Positions 49,858 to 59,708 of a DNA stretch of 64,000 nucleotides are shown piece by piece (within the stretch, counting starts at the first letter, position 1; each line of letters begins with the position of its first letter). This DNA comes from Pigmentiphaga litoralis (GTDB lineage: Bacteria > Pseudomonadota > Gammaproteobacteria > Burkholderiales > Burkholderiaceae_B). The notes beneath the pieces are model-generated. The model ran no database searches, was not told where the DNA came from, and was given only the letters and a program-made list of their open reading frames with translations. The position numbers were made by a program, and so were the translations under genes. Where the stretch lies: the NCBI RefSeq assembly GCF_013408655.1, contig NZ_JACCBP010000001.1, positions 2,046,001 through 2,110,000 of the forward strand. Reading direction: 5' to 3'.

Positions 49858-50586
49858 TCACCAAGGTACCGAACCACCCTCGGTAAAGAACCCACCCGTC
49901 GGCCCCGTGCGATCCAGCATCGCGTACTGCGCAACCACTGCGGCCGCTTGTTCCACCGTACGCGGACCGCTGAAGCCATTCAGGTCCGTCGCGGTGTAGC
50001 CCGGGCTGACCGAATTGACCTTGAAACCTTCGCCTTTCAATTGCTTCGCCAGCAGCACGGTGAACGCGTTCAGTGCCGTCTTGGACGCGTTGTACGCGAA
50101 GGGCACGACCTTGTCATAAGGCGAGTCCGGAAAGCCATGCAGGCCCAACGATCCTAGTTCGCTGGACAGATTCACAATGGTCTTGGCGTCGCCCGCCCGC
50201 ATCAGCGGCAGCATCGCCTGCGTCAGCCGCACGGGTCCATACACGTTGACTTCGAATGTCCGTTTCATGGCATCGATGGTGACGTCGGTGACCGGGTCCA
50301 TGTCCACGCCAATACCTGCGTTGTTGATCAACACATCCAGCCGGCCTGCCTCCGAGGTCACCTGTGCCACCGTAGCTGCCACCGATGCATCGTCCGTCAC
50401 GTCGAGTGAGATGACTCGGATATCGCTGTCACCCAAGCCAAGCTCGGCCTTGGCAGCCTCGCCGCGTCCCGCGTCCCGGCTACCCAGATACACCGTCCAC
50501 CCTTGCGCCGCCAACACCCGCACGGTCTCCTTCCCGATCCCCTTGTTCGCGCCCGTCACCAGCGCCACTGTCTTGCCTGCGTTCAT
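49858..50586 (-). CDS. Short-chain dehydrogenase/reductase
   Basis: 242 aa. Cofactor motif TGANKGIG at the N-terminus, NNAG block, catalytic Ser and YNASK. It resembles carbonyl-reductase-type classical SDRs that use NADPH. Substrate unknown. The divergent TetR gene 126 bp away probably regulates it. Confidence 0.92.
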   Translation of the reverse strand: MNAGKTVALVTGANKGIGKETVRVLAAQGWTVYLGSRDAGRGEAAKAELGLGDSDIRVISLDVTDDASVAATVAQVTSEAGRLDVLINNAGIGVDMDPVTDVTIDAMKRTFEVNVYGPVRLTQAMLPLMRAGDAKTIVNLSSELGSLGLHGFPDSPYDKVVPFAYNASKTALNAFTVLLAKQLKGEGFKVNSVSPGYTATDLNGFSGPRTVEQAAAVVAQYAMLDRTGPTGGFFTEGGSVPW

Positions 50587-50712
50587 GTCCTGATTCTCAG
50601 ATTGCCGTTCGTGATTGGATGCCTGTGTCCGCCGATGCGTGGTGCCCGGTTGGCAGCGCGTCGACACCAACTCATAATACGAACAATCCTTCACATTTCA
50701 CATTCGCATTCC

Positions 50713-51339
50713 ATGCCGCCAATCACACCCGTGCTCAAGCCCCGAAAGACGCCGGTCCAGGCGCGTTCGGTCGCCACTGTCGACGCCATCATGGAGGCAA
50801 CGATTCAGGTTTTGGGCACTGACGGCATCAAGGATCTGACCACCACCAAGGTGGCCGACCGGGCGGGCGTGTCGGTTGGCAGTCTGTATCAATACTTCCC
50901 GAACAAGGAAAGCCTGCTGGCCGGTGTGCTGGAACGGTATCTGGACGGCGTGACCGACACGCTGGAGCGAACCTGCGCCGCGCTGCATGGCAAGCCCATC
51001 GCAGTGATGGGACGCACGCTGGCGATCGCGTATGTGGACTGCAAGCTGGCCCGGCCCGAACCCTCGCGCGCCCTGTATGCCGTGGCCACGGAACTGGGTA
51101 GCGCGACCATCGTGCGCAAGATGTGCCGGCGCGGAGACATCGCCATCCGCGCCATGCTCGAGACTGCGGCCGACGCGACCTTCGATGACCTGGATACGGT
51201 GACGACGGTGCTGCAGGGGGTGATGTCCGGGCCGCTACAACGCGTGCTGGGGTTTGGCAGCAAGTTGAAGGTCAAGCCGCTGCGTGAGCAGATGGCATTG
51301 GCGGCGGTGGCGTATCTGGAAGCGGCGGCAAGTCGGTAG
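50713..51339 (+). CDS. TetR-family regulator
   Basis: 208 aa. HTH about 20-65: ATVDAIMEATIQVLGTDGIK, TTTKVADRAGVSVGSLYQYFPNKESLL. The C-terminal ligand domain is helical and unassigned. The long upstream open frame crosses the intergenic region and was discarded. Likely represses the divergent SDR gene and itself. Confidence 0.92.
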   Translation: MPPITPVLKPRKTPVQARSVATVDAIMEATIQVLGTDGIKDLTTTKVADRAGVSVGSLYQYFPNKESLLAGVLERYLDGVTDTLERTCAALHGKPIAVMGRTLAIAYVDCKLARPEPSRALYAVATELGSATIVRKMCRRGDIAIRAMLETAADATFDDLDTVTTVLQGVMSGPLQRVLGFGSKLKVKPLREQMALAAVAYLEAAASR

Positions 51340-51487
51340 ACGCCTCTTGCCTGATGGCATGAAGAGATCACCGTGATAGCCATGCGCCTTTCTGACGCAG
51401 CCGCAAGCCTAGTGCGTTCGTAAACAATCCCGATCGTCGCACGTCTGCCGTTGGCAGGTGGCACCCTTGCTGCCTGATCCGCGCAGG

Positions 51488-51505
51488 TGTATCCTGTTTT
51501 ATACA
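51488..51505. promoter_or_regulatory. Inverted repeat before the HigBA-like module
   Basis: TGTAT-N8-ATACA, 5 bp before the toxin ATG. Its placement suits autorepression by the antitoxin or toxin-antitoxin complex. Confidence 0.5.
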
Positions 51506-51510
51506 GAACG

Positions 51511-51810
51511 ATGACGACAATATTTACGACTGCAGTGTTCGACTCTTGGTTTTCGCGACTACGCGACAAGAGGGCGTCACAGAGGATCCAGGCGCGCATT
51601 GACCGCGCCGAAAGTGGCAATCTCGGTGACTGTGTTCCAGTGGGCGAAGGCGTGTCTGAGATGCGTGTTCATTACGGCCCTGGATACCGAGTCTACTTTG
51701 TTCAACACCGAGCTGAAATCATCGTCCTATTGGCGGGCGGCAATAAGTCAACCCAAACCGAAGACATCAAGGCTGCGTTGCTGTTAGCGCGGCAAGTGCG
51801 GGAGCAATAA
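51511..51810 (+). CDS. RelE/HigB-like toxin
   Basis: 99 aa. Matches the phage-derived Gp49/HigB-like addiction toxin group: FDSWFSRLRDKRASQRIQARIDRAE, then SEMRVHYGPGYRVYFVQHRAEIIVLLAGGNKSTQTEDI. Predicted ribosome-dependent mRNA interferase. The antitoxin gene starts 2 bp after the stop. In this family the toxin gene comes first. Confidence 0.93.
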   Translation: MTTIFTTAVFDSWFSRLRDKRASQRIQARIDRAESGNLGDCVPVGEGVSEMRVHYGPGYRVYFVQHRAEIIVLLAGGNKSTQTEDIKAALLLARQVREQ

Positions 51811-51812
51811 GC

Positions 51813-52112
51813 ATGGATGCCCTGAAGCTGCGAAAGTGGGACAGCGCTGAATATTTGAAAACCGACGACGACATGGTTTCGTACCTGCAAGCTTGCATGG
51901 ACGAAGCAGGTGACGATGCCGCATTCATCGCCAAAGCGCTCGGGAACATTGCGCGCGCAAAAGGAATGTCGCAACTCGCAAAAGATACTGGCTTAGGCCG
52001 AGAGAGCCTTTATAAAGCGCTGTCAGGTGACGGCAATCCGAGTTTCGCCACCATCCTCAAGGTGATGCACGCGTTGGGGATTAAGCTGAACGCGCAGGTC
52101 AGCCATGCGTGA
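51813..52112 (+). CDS. HigA-like (HI1420-type) antitoxin
   Basis: 99 aa. N-terminal toxin-binding half, then a Cro/CI-type HTH: GNIARAKGMSQLAKDTGLGRESLYKALS with GNPSFATILKVMHALGIKL. Partner of the upstream toxin and probable autorepressor at the inverted repeat 51488-51505. Confidence 0.93.
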   Translation: MDALKLRKWDSAEYLKTDDDMVSYLQACMDEAGDDAAFIAKALGNIARAKGMSQLAKDTGLGRESLYKALSGDGNPSFATILKVMHALGIKLNAQVSHA

Positions 52113-52150
52113 TCGATGATCGCAAGTGATTCCTTATCGCGCGTCGTCGA

Positions 52151-52936
52151 TCAATAGTGAATGCGCGCCATGATCCCGCCGCTCGTATCGTCTGCACCTG
52201 GCAAGCTCACGTGTACGCCACATTCGATCCGCAGCGCCGACCACAGGCAGATCAACGCATCGAGCACATCGTCGCGGCCGTAGGCGGATGCCTGCCCGGA
52301 TCGTTCAGCAATGGCCTGCCTTGCCGCCATACGATACGCATCGGGCAATAAGCCAAGCCGGATGTCATGTCCGGCCTGCGTGTGTTTGGATTCCGCGATG
52401 CCGACAAGGGGCTGACCAGAGAGCGCTGTGCGGCGCGATGCGAAGGCGACTTCCGGATGCACTTCGAACACCCGTGCCGCGTCCGCCGACGACGCGGCCA
52501 AGGCCGCATCGACTTCGGCGATCTTCTTCAATAAATAAAACGCTTGTTTCGAGATCCCGACGCCGGTCACTGCGCGATGGGTCGCCAAGGCCTGCGGATA
52601 CGCATCGCCCGGCGGCAAATCGAGGCTGGACAAGGTCTGTCGCACAGGCGTGTGGAACACGGACTGCCCACGTCGCCCGCCCAGCAAGACCTTGGCCGCC
52701 GAATCGCAGGCACGATGTCCTGACTCTGACAGTCCGATCGGTATGTCGATCGCGATGATGGCAGGGGCAGGCGCCCAGGCCAGCAGGTCGGCAAACCGGG
52801 CATGCACCGCATGGTGAAGGCGGCCTGACGATGCGTCCTGCTTTGCCGCGAACCAGCCCGCGCGGCACGCGTCGACACCGACGCAGTCCCTTGACGGCGG
52901 CAGCGGCGCCTCAATCGCAACGGGCAGGTCAGGCAT
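52151..52936 (-). CDS. DUF429 family protein
   Basis: 261 aa from ATG; a TTG 9 codons upstream is possible. The DUF429 fold, predicted to be RNase-H-like, shows CVGVDACRAGW, IIAIDIPIGLSESG, RRGQSVFHTPVR, KKIAEVD, VHPEVAFA and a late GRDDVLDALICLW. The conserved acids suggest a metal-dependent nuclease. No operon partner is evident. It lies between the HigBA-like module and dnaE. Confidence 0.88.
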   Translation of the reverse strand: MPDLPVAIEAPLPPSRDCVGVDACRAGWFAAKQDASSGRLHHAVHARFADLLAWAPAPAIIAIDIPIGLSESGHRACDSAAKVLLGGRRGQSVFHTPVRQTLSSLDLPPGDAYPQALATHRAVTGVGISKQAFYLLKKIAEVDAALAASSADAARVFEVHPEVAFASRRTALSGQPLVGIAESKHTQAGHDIRLGLLPDAYRMAARQAIAERSGQASAYGRDDVLDALICLWSALRIECGVHVSLPGADDTSGGIMARIHY

Positions 52937-53038
52937 TGCTGTCCATGGCAAGCATGTCGCCAACGTACATCACCTGAGAGGCAGGCCGCGAACCCGCGTC
53001 AATGACCCGCTCGGTGGCCTGCACGTCACCCTCGCGCG

Positions 53039-56000
53039 TCAATATTCCAGCGCCACGTCCGCCGGGTTGCCGATCACCTTGCCCAACTGTTGCAGCAACA
53101 CATCCGGCACCCGGACGCGCCAGTCTTCACTCAACCGGACCACGCACTTGGCTTCGCCCTGGTTATAGACAATCTCGACCGGTGTGCCGGGGTAGCCGTT
53201 CTGCGGCTCGGCCCGGTAGGGCGACAGCATGTCTTTCAACAGCTGCGTCTGCGCATTGCCGTTCAGACGAATCGACAAGGCGCGGGCCTTGGCTTCGCGC
53301 GCCATCTGCAGGTCCATGACCGATTCGGCCACGATCCGCGTGCCGCCGGAGTATTCGTCGTTGGTGACCTTGCCGGACACGATCAGCAACTGGTCTTCAC
53401 GCAGGCGGCTGCGGTTGGCTTCGTACAGTTCGTTGAAGACCGACACTTCGACCTGCGCGCTGCCGTCGTCCAGCACGGCAAAGACCATCTTGCCGCGGCG
53501 GGTCATCATCACGCGGACGCCGACCAGAATGCCGGCCATCCATTGCAGGTCGCGGCTGGGCTGCAACTGCGCCAGCGTGCCGCGTACGAAGCGTTTGACC
53601 TCGTGGCGATACGCATCGAACAGGTGGCCGCTGAAGTAGTAGCCCAGCGCCGATTTTTCGTGGCCCAGGCGTTCACGTTCGTCCCAGGGTTCGACGCGGG
53701 CCAGTTCGCCCGACAGGTCGGCGTGGTCATCCCCGCCAAACAAGGAGACCTGGCTGGCGGCGCGCGCGGCCTGTTCGGCGCCTTCCATGGCGGTGCCGAC
53801 CGTGGCAAGCAAGGCGGCTCGGCTGTCGGAAAACGCGTCGAACGCGCCGGCCTTGATCATGGCTTCGATCGTGCGGCGGTTGACGGCGTTCTTGTTCACG
53901 CGGCGGCAAAAGTCGAACAGGTCCTTGAAGGGACCGCCTTCGGTCCGCGCACGGATGATGTCTTCAACCGCGCCCTGCCCCGTGCCCTTCACGGCACCCA
54001 GGCCATATCGGATGGTGCGGGGCGGCTTGCCCTTGGCGGCATGTTCGTCCTGCACCGGTTCGAACCGGTAGCCGGACATGTTGACGTCGGGCGGCAGGAT
54101 CGCAACCTTGTTGGCGATCGTGTCGGCCCAGAAGATCTGCATCTTGTCGGTATCGTCCATGTCGGACGACATCGTCGCGGCCATGAACTCGGCCGGGTGA
54201 TGCGCTTTGAGCCAGGCCGTCTGGTACGTGATCAGTGCGTAGGCGGCGGTGTGCGACTTGTTGAAGCCGTATTCCGCGAACTTTTCCATCAGGTTGAACA
54301 GCGTGACCGCAAGGTCGGGGTCATAACCCTTTTCGGACGCGCCCTGCTGGAAAATCTCGCGATGCTTGGCCATTTCCTCGGCCTTTTTCTTGCCCATCGC
54401 GCGGCGCAGCAAGTCGGCGCCACCCAGCGTGTAGCCGCCGATCAGCTGCGAGATCAGCATCACCTGCTCCTGATACACGATCACGCCGTACGTGCTTTTC
54501 AGCGTGGCTTCGAGGTCAGGATGGAAATATTCGGCCTTGGCGCGGCCGTGCTTGCGGTTGACGAAGTCATCGACCATGCCCGAGCCGAGCGGGCCCGGAC
54601 GGAACAGCGCCAGCACGGCAATGATGTCTTCAAAGTTGCTGGGGCGCAGCTTCTTGAGCAGTTCTTTCATGCCGCGCGATTCGACCTGGAACACCGACGT
54701 GGTGTTGCCGTCGCTCAGCAGCTTGTAGGCGCCCAGATCGTCCAGCGGCAAGGCCATGACGTCGAAGTCGCGTTTGCTCGGATTGAACTCGCGCACGTAC
54801 CGCACGGCCCAGTCCAGGATCGTCAGGTTGCGCAGGCCCAAGAAGTCGAACTTGACCAGGCCCACGGCTTCCACGTCGTCCTTGTCGTACTGCGACATGG
54901 CCGTCTGGCTCTGACCGGGCTGGCAATACAGCGGGCAGAAATCGGTCAGTTTGCCCGGGGCGATCAGCACCCCCCCGGCGTGCATGCCGATGTTCCGCGT
55001 CAGGCCTTCCAGCGGCCGCGCCAGATCGATCAGCGCGCGCGCTTCTTCGTCGTTGTCGTACCGTTCCTTGAAGGCCGGCTCTTCGTTCAGTGCACGTTCC
55101 AGATCCCAGGGGTCGGCGGGCGAATGCGGAATGATCTTGGACAGGCCATCGCAGAACATGTACGGCAGGTCCAGCACGCGGCCCGCATCGCGGATCACGG
55201 CCTTGGCGCCCAGGGTACCGAAGGTGGCGATCTGGCTCACGGCTTCGCGGCCGTACTTGACCTTGACGTATTCGATGACCTTGTCGCGATTGTCCTGGCA
55301 GAAGTCGATATCGAAGTCGGGCATGGAGACGCGTTCGGGATTCAGGAATCGTTCGAACAGCAAGTCATAGCGCAGCGGATCGATGTCGGTAATGCCCAAG
55401 CTGAATGCCACCAGCGACCCGGCGCCCGACCCCCGGCCCGGTCCCACCGGCACGCCGTTGCTTTTGCCCCAGTTGATGAAGTCCTGCACGATCAGGAAGT
55501 AGCCCGGAAAGCCCATGCCGATGATGGTCTTGCACTCGCGATCCAGCCGCGCTTCGTATTCCTCGCGGTGCGCTTCACGGTCGGATTCGTCGGGAAACAG
55601 CGTCAGCATGCGCTTTTCCAGGCCTTCCTTGGACAGCTGCACCAGGTATTCGTCCAGCGTCACGCCATCGGGCGTCGGGAAATTCGGCAGCTTGGGATTG
55701 CCCAGTTCCAGCGTCAGATTGCACCGCTGCGCAATGTGCGCCGTATTGACCAGCGCGGACGGGACGTCGGCGAACTTCGCCATCATCTCTTCTGTCGACT
55801 GCAGATACTGGTCTTCAGTAAAACGGCGCTGCCGGCGCGGATTGGCCAGCAGTTCCCCTTCCGCAATGCAGACCCGGGCCTCGTGCGCGCGGTAATCCTC
55901 GCGCGTCAGGAACTGCACCGGATGCGTGGCCACGACGGGCAAGTGGCATTCGGCCGCCAGACGCATCGCCGCCTGCACGTAGGTTTCGTCCCCTTCGCGC

Positions 56001-56530
56001 CCGGCGCGCTGCAGCTCGATGTAGAACGATCCCGGGAACACGTCGGCCCACTTGCGCGCCAGTTCGGCCGCCGCGGGCAGATTGCCCTGCTCGATGGCCT
56101 GGCCAATGTCGCCAAACCGGCCGCCCGACAGCGCGATCAGGCCGTCGCTCAGGGTGTCCAGCCATTCGGGCCGCAGTTCACCGCGCCCCTTGTTCTGATT
56201 GGTCAGAAAAGCCTGCGACAGCAGTTCGCACAGATTCAGATAGCCCTGGTGATTGCGCACCAGCAGCAGCATCCGGAACGGCTTGTCGCGATCCGCGTCG
56301 TTGGTCACCCACACGTCGCAGCCCGCCACCGGCTTGACGCCCTTGGAGCGGGCGGACCGGTAGAACTTGATCAGCCCGAACATGTTGGACAGGTCGGTCA
56401 GGGCAACCGCGGGCTGCTCCATCGCAGCGACCTGCTTGACGAGTTCGGAGATACGCACCACGCCGTCGACAACCGAAAACTCGGAATGGACGCGCAAGTG
56501 GACAAAGGGGGAGGCGGAAACTGAAGGCAT
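53039..56530 (-). CDS. dnaE: DNA polymerase III alpha subunit
   Basis: 1163 aa, the normal DnaE length. PHP domain about 8-180 (FVHLRVHSEFSVVDG), palm with the catalytic acids in PDFDIDFCQDNRD, fingers, then the OB domain (about 990-1070, VRVMMTRRGKMVFAVLDDG) and C-terminal domain. The replicative polymerase of the chromosome. The ATG starts MPSVSASPFVHLRV; an open frame upstream is non-homologous. The opposite strand carries a shadow frame nearly as long, an effect of the GC codon bias. Confidence 0.98.
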   Translation of the reverse strand: MPSVSASPFVHLRVHSEFSVVDGVVRISELVKQVAAMEQPAVALTDLSNMFGLIKFYRSARSKGVKPVAGCDVWVTNDADRDKPFRMLLLVRNHQGYLNLCELLSQAFLTNQNKGRGELRPEWLDTLSDGLIALSGGRFGDIGQAIEQGNLPAAAELARKWADVFPGSFYIELQRAGREGDETYVQAAMRLAAECHLPVVATHPVQFLTREDYRAHEARVCIAEGELLANPRRQRRFTEDQYLQSTEEMMAKFADVPSALVNTAHIAQRCNLTLELGNPKLPNFPTPDGVTLDEYLVQLSKEGLEKRMLTLFPDESDREAHREEYEARLDRECKTIIGMGFPGYFLIVQDFINWGKSNGVPVGPGRGSGAGSLVAFSLGITDIDPLRYDLLFERFLNPERVSMPDFDIDFCQDNRDKVIEYVKVKYGREAVSQIATFGTLGAKAVIRDAGRVLDLPYMFCDGLSKIIPHSPADPWDLERALNEEPAFKERYDNDEEARALIDLARPLEGLTRNIGMHAGGVLIAPGKLTDFCPLYCQPGQSQTAMSQYDKDDVEAVGLVKFDFLGLRNLTILDWAVRYVREFNPSKRDFDVMALPLDDLGAYKLLSDGNTTSVFQVESRGMKELLKKLRPSNFEDIIAVLALFRPGPLGSGMVDDFVNRKHGRAKAEYFHPDLEATLKSTYGVIVYQEQVMLISQLIGGYTLGGADLLRRAMGKKKAEEMAKHREIFQQGASEKGYDPDLAVTLFNLMEKFAEYGFNKSHTAAYALITYQTAWLKAHHPAEFMAATMSSDMDDTDKMQIFWADTIANKVAILPPDVNMSGYRFEPVQDEHAAKGKPPRTIRYGLGAVKGTGQGAVEDIIRARTEGGPFKDLFDFCRRVNKNAVNRRTIEAMIKAGAFDAFSDSRAALLATVGTAMEGAEQAARAASQVSLFGGDDHADLSGELARVEPWDERERLGHEKSALGYYFSGHLFDAYRHEVKRFVRGTLAQLQPSRDLQWMAGILVGVRVMMTRRGKMVFAVLDDGSAQVEVSVFNELYEANRSRLREDQLLIVSGKVTNDEYSGGTRIVAESVMDLQMAREAKARALSIRLNGNAQTQLLKDMLSPYRAEPQNGYPGTPVEIVYNQGEAKCVVRLSEDWRVRVPDVLLQQLGKVIGNPADVALEY

Positions 56531-56707
56531 CCCCCATTTTAGCTGCCAGCGGGGGAAAGCGGCAGCGCCAAGGCCGCCGCTGTAACAGTTGAGTGGGACG
56601 AAACGGTCCTGGCTCGGGTGGTGCGGGTGGAGCGGCTGCAATGGACTTGGCGGTTTACAGTAACGGCACGCCCCGCCTCCTGATCACTGCCACCTACGAC
56701 ACCTGCC

Positions 56708-57097
56708 GTGCTGCCCAAAGTCTTTCTGTACGTCGACGCCATCGCGCGCGCCGGCTCGATCCGCAAAGCGGCTGAAACCGTTCATGTCGCTGCGTCCGCC
56801 CTCAATCGCCAACTGCGCGAACTGGAAACCGATATGGGCGTCGAGCTGTTTGAACGGCTGCCGCGCGGGATGCGGCCTACCGGTGCGGGCGAAATGCTGC
56901 TGGCCCACATTCGCCAGCAGAAGCGCGACTTTGAACAACTGAACGCACGGATCGGCGAATTGCGCGGCATGCGCCGCGCCCAGATCCGGATTACGGCCCA
57001 CGAAACCGGCACGCGGGATTTGCTGGTCCTGTACCAGGTCATCGAATGGGCCGAGCGCACCTGGTTCGCGTGGAGCATGCCGAAGAAGGTGGAGTAA
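56708..57097 (+). pseudogene. Truncated LysR regulator with a foreign C-terminal tail
   Basis: 129 aa from GTG. Residues 1-95 are a normal LysR HTH and linker helix (FLYVDAIARAGSIRKAAETV, ASALNRQLRELETDMGVELF, ERLPRGMRPT). The effector domain (about 200 residues) is missing. After ITAHETGTRDLL the frame continues VLYQVIEWAERTWFAWSMP, which resembles the C-terminal end of NitT/TauT-type ABC permeases. A deletion fusing a LysR gene to a permease end would explain it. It stops 6 bp before the convergent amidohydrolase gene. Confidence 0.65.
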
Positions 57098-57103
57098 GGC
57101 CCC

Positions 57104-58462
57104 CTACGCCACCATCAGATCATCCAGCATCCGGTAATCCGGCAACCGCGTATCGATCGCCGTGCCGGCGCGCAACACCACGCGGTCTGCCTGGAAGCGC
57201 GACAGCAATTCCGAGTAGTCGCGCGCGCGGAGCACGATCAGGTCGGCGGCGTCGCCGGACCGCAGGCGACCGCGGCCGGTCAGGCCCATGATGTCGGCCG
57301 GGTTGCACGTGGCAGTGGTGATCCAGTCGGAAATCGGGTGGTCCAGTTGCCCTATCTTCACCGCCTGGGTGAAGGTGTCGAGCATGTCGTGGTCGCCATA
57401 GGCGTGGAAGGGGTCGCGGCAGTTGTCGCCGCCGACGGCCACACGCAGGCCGCGGGCGCGCATTTCGTGCAGCAGGGTCACGCCGCGCCAGCGGGGGGTG
57501 ACGCCATGCGTGCGCGATTGCAGGTACATGTTGACGGTGGGCAGGCTGACGATGTCGATGCGGGCGGCGGCGCAGGCGGCCAGGGTCTGTTCGATGATGC
57601 TGTCTTCTTGCAGCGCCAGGGAGCAGCAATGGCCGCACAGGATGCGGCCGGGGAACCCGACTTCGATCGCGAGCTGGGCGACGCGCAGCAAGGTGCGCGC
57701 GTCGATGTCGCCCGATTCGTCCACGTGCAGGTCCAGGTTCAGGCCACGTTCGGTCGCCAGCGCGAACATGTTTTTCATGGCCACGTCGAACTCCGGCTGA
57801 CCCGGCGCGTTCGGCAGGCTGCGAAAGCGGGTGACGCAGCCGAGGTTGCCGCCCGCGTCGGCCACGATGTCGGCCAGGCGACGGCCTTCATCGGTCAGGA
57901 AGATGTCGATGGGGGCGATCGACGAGGCCTGCAGGTCGATGCGGCCGGCCCATTGCGCACGCATCTCCTTGAACACCGGGAAGGAAATGGCAGCCTGGGG
58001 CTCGAGTGAATCCAGGTGGGTGCGAATGGACACCACGCCCTTGGCATAGGCGGTCATCAAGCCAAATTCCATGCGCCGGCGCACGTCTTCGGCATGCCAG
58101 TTGGCGTTGCGGTCTTCGCTGGTGGCTTTGGACGCGCCCGGTACGTCACCGGTTGGATTGGGCTTGCGCGGCCAGATGTGGCCCTTGTCCAGATGGGTGT
58201 GGCAGTCGATCAGGCCGGGCAGGATCATCGAGTGATCAAGGTCGGGGCCCAGGTCGGCGGCCATGGCGCCGGCAGGCTGGATGTCGGCGATGCGGCCGTG
58301 GTCGATCAGCAGGTCGACGTTGGACAAGTTGGCTTCGTGGGTCGTTGCCGGCAGGTCGGATCGTCCGGTCAGACAGGTCGGCACGCGAACATGACGCAAG
58401 GCATAGCGCGGTGCATCGGGAACGGTGAAGAAGGTCGGCGACAGGGGCGGGTTCGACAGCAA
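57104..58462 (-). CDS. Cytosine-deaminase-like amidohydrolase
   Basis: 452 aa from a TTG that has AGGAG at 6 nt; a GTG eight codons upstream is the alternative. Metal-dependent TIM-barrel amidohydrolase with LIDCHTHLDKGHIWP (HxHxDK), DLHVDESGD, LCGHCCSLAL and VGGDNCRDPFHAYGDHDM, the pattern of CodA-type deaminases. It may deaminate cytosine, a related pyrimidine or a triazine-like compound. Nearby remnants of a LysR gene (and perhaps a permease) suggest that a former uptake locus has been partly deleted. Confidence 0.88.
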   Translation of the reverse strand: MLSNPPLSPTFFTVPDAPRYALRHVRVPTCLTGRSDLPATTHEANLSNVDLLIDHGRIADIQPAGAMAADLGPDLDHSMILPGLIDCHTHLDKGHIWPRKPNPTGDVPGASKATSEDRNANWHAEDVRRRMEFGLMTAYAKGVVSIRTHLDSLEPQAAISFPVFKEMRAQWAGRIDLQASSIAPIDIFLTDEGRRLADIVADAGGNLGCVTRFRSLPNAPGQPEFDVAMKNMFALATERGLNLDLHVDESGDIDARTLLRVAQLAIEVGFPGRILCGHCCSLALQEDSIIEQTLAACAAARIDIVSLPTVNMYLQSRTHGVTPRWRGVTLLHEMRARGLRVAVGGDNCRDPFHAYGDHDMLDTFTQAVKIGQLDHPISDWITTATCNPADIMGLTGRGRLRSGDAADLIVLRARDYSELLSRFQADRVVLRAGTAIDTRLPDYRMLDDLMVA

Positions 58463-58592
58463 TCGGTTCTCCTGGGGATAGCGCACGGCAATGCGAGCTG
58501 GGCAACAGCTGCGCGACGTCCTTGCACGGTACGCCCGGGTCTGTTGCTTTGCTTCGGTGCAGCAATGGATGGGTCAAGAGTAACCGGAGAAC

Positions 58593-58617
58593 AAAAAGGC
58601 CGGCAGGGTGCCGGCCT
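58593..58617 (-). terminator. Intrinsic terminator of the Bug-receptor operon
   Basis: AGGCCGGCA / TGCCGGCCT, a 9-bp perfect stem with a GGG loop. On the minus strand the stem runs into TTTTTG. It lies 54 bp beyond the receptor gene stop. Confidence 0.85.
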
Positions 58618-58671
58618 CGGTGCTGTCCATTCCGGCGTAGGCGCGCCCCGCGTCGCCGGGTGATCAGCCGA

Positions 58672-59655
58672 TCATTCGGGCTCGATCCCCGCGGCCTTGA
58701 TCACCTTGGTCCACTTTTCCAGTTCCGACTTGCCGAACGTCGCCAGTTCCGGCGCGGTGCTGTACGAGACTTCCAGGCCCAATCCCACCAGGCGTTCCCG
58801 CACGGCGGCGTCGTTCATGACGGTTTTCAGCGCGGCGCTCAGGCGGTCAACGATCGGTGCGGGCGTATTGGCCGGCACGTAGACGCCATACCAGGCAAGC
58901 AGTTCGAAGCCCGGGAAACGGTTGGCGATGGGCGGAACGTCGGGCAGCGATGGCCACGGCTTGAGCGAGCTGATGCCCAGCGCGCGGACCTTTCCGGCCT
59001 TGACCTGCTGGGTCCCGGTCACGACTTCGGTAAACATCATGGCGACATGGCCGGCGATCACGTCATTCAGACCCAACGGAATGCTTTTGTACGGTACGTG
59101 CAGCATTTCGATCTTGGCGGCGCTGGTCAGCATGGCGGCGGGCACCAGGGTGCCGGCGCTGCCCGAGGCGTAGGTCAGTTTGCCGGGCTGCTGCTTGGCC
59201 AGCGCAATCAGGTCGTCCAGCGTCTTGACGGGCAATGCCGGATTCGACACCAGCAGGGCGGGCGTGTAGGCCACGCGGCCAACCGGCGCAAAGTCCTTGA
59301 TCGGGTCGTACCCAGGCTTTTTCATCAGTGCCGGGTTGGCGGCTTGCGTGGTCTGCGTCGTGAAGAAGACGGTGTAGCCGTCGGGCGCGGCGCGGGCCGC
59401 ACCTTGCGCGGCGATCGCGCCTTGCGCGCCGGCGCGGTTTTCGATGACGAGCGTCTGCCCGAGTTCACGGCCCAGCGCTTCGCTGACGATGCGGGCGGTG
59501 GTGTCGACGCCGCTGCCCGGGCCGAATGGCACGAGCACGGTGATGGGTTTGGACGGGTAGGCGTCCGCCGCGTGAGCGGCGGGGATGGCACCCATGAACG
59601 TCGCGGCGATCGCGGCGGCCAGGGTGGCGACCAGGGCTTTCTTGTTATGCGTCAT
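58672..59655 (-). CDS. Bug-family tripartite tricarboxylate-type receptor
   Basis: 327 aa. Signal peptide 1-29 (AIPAAHA, then ADAYPSKPI). The Bug/TctC family opening YPSKPITVLVPFGPGSGVDTTAR is followed by VIENRAGAQGAIAAQ and LTYASGSAG. GGAG precedes the ATG by 7 nt. Such periplasmic receptors bind carboxylates for transport or sensing; no tctAB genes are adjacent. It is the last gene of an operon with an esterase and a tautomerase-like gene. Confidence 0.93.
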   Translation of the reverse strand: MTHNKKALVATLAAAIAATFMGAIPAAHAADAYPSKPITVLVPFGPGSGVDTTARIVSEALGRELGQTLVIENRAGAQGAIAAQGAARAAPDGYTVFFTTQTTQAANPALMKKPGYDPIKDFAPVGRVAYTPALLVSNPALPVKTLDDLIALAKQQPGKLTYASGSAGTLVPAAMLTSAAKIEMLHVPYKSIPLGLNDVIAGHVAMMFTEVVTGTQQVKAGKVRALGISSLKPWPSLPDVPPIANRFPGFELLAWYGVYVPANTPAPIVDRLSAALKTVMNDAAVRERLVGLGLEVSYSTAPELATFGKSELEKWTKVIKAAGIEPE

Positions 59656-59708
59656 ACGTGTCTCCGGAAGATCGGGGTGTTCGAAATCTTGGTGTGCGAA
59701 ACAGGGTG

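Noticed and set aside
53090..56524. Plus-strand open frame of 1144 codons opposite dnaE
   Set aside because: Gln/His/Arg/Val-rich composition, no family resemblance; it is the antisense shadow of the high-GC dnaE gene, whose domains are all intact.
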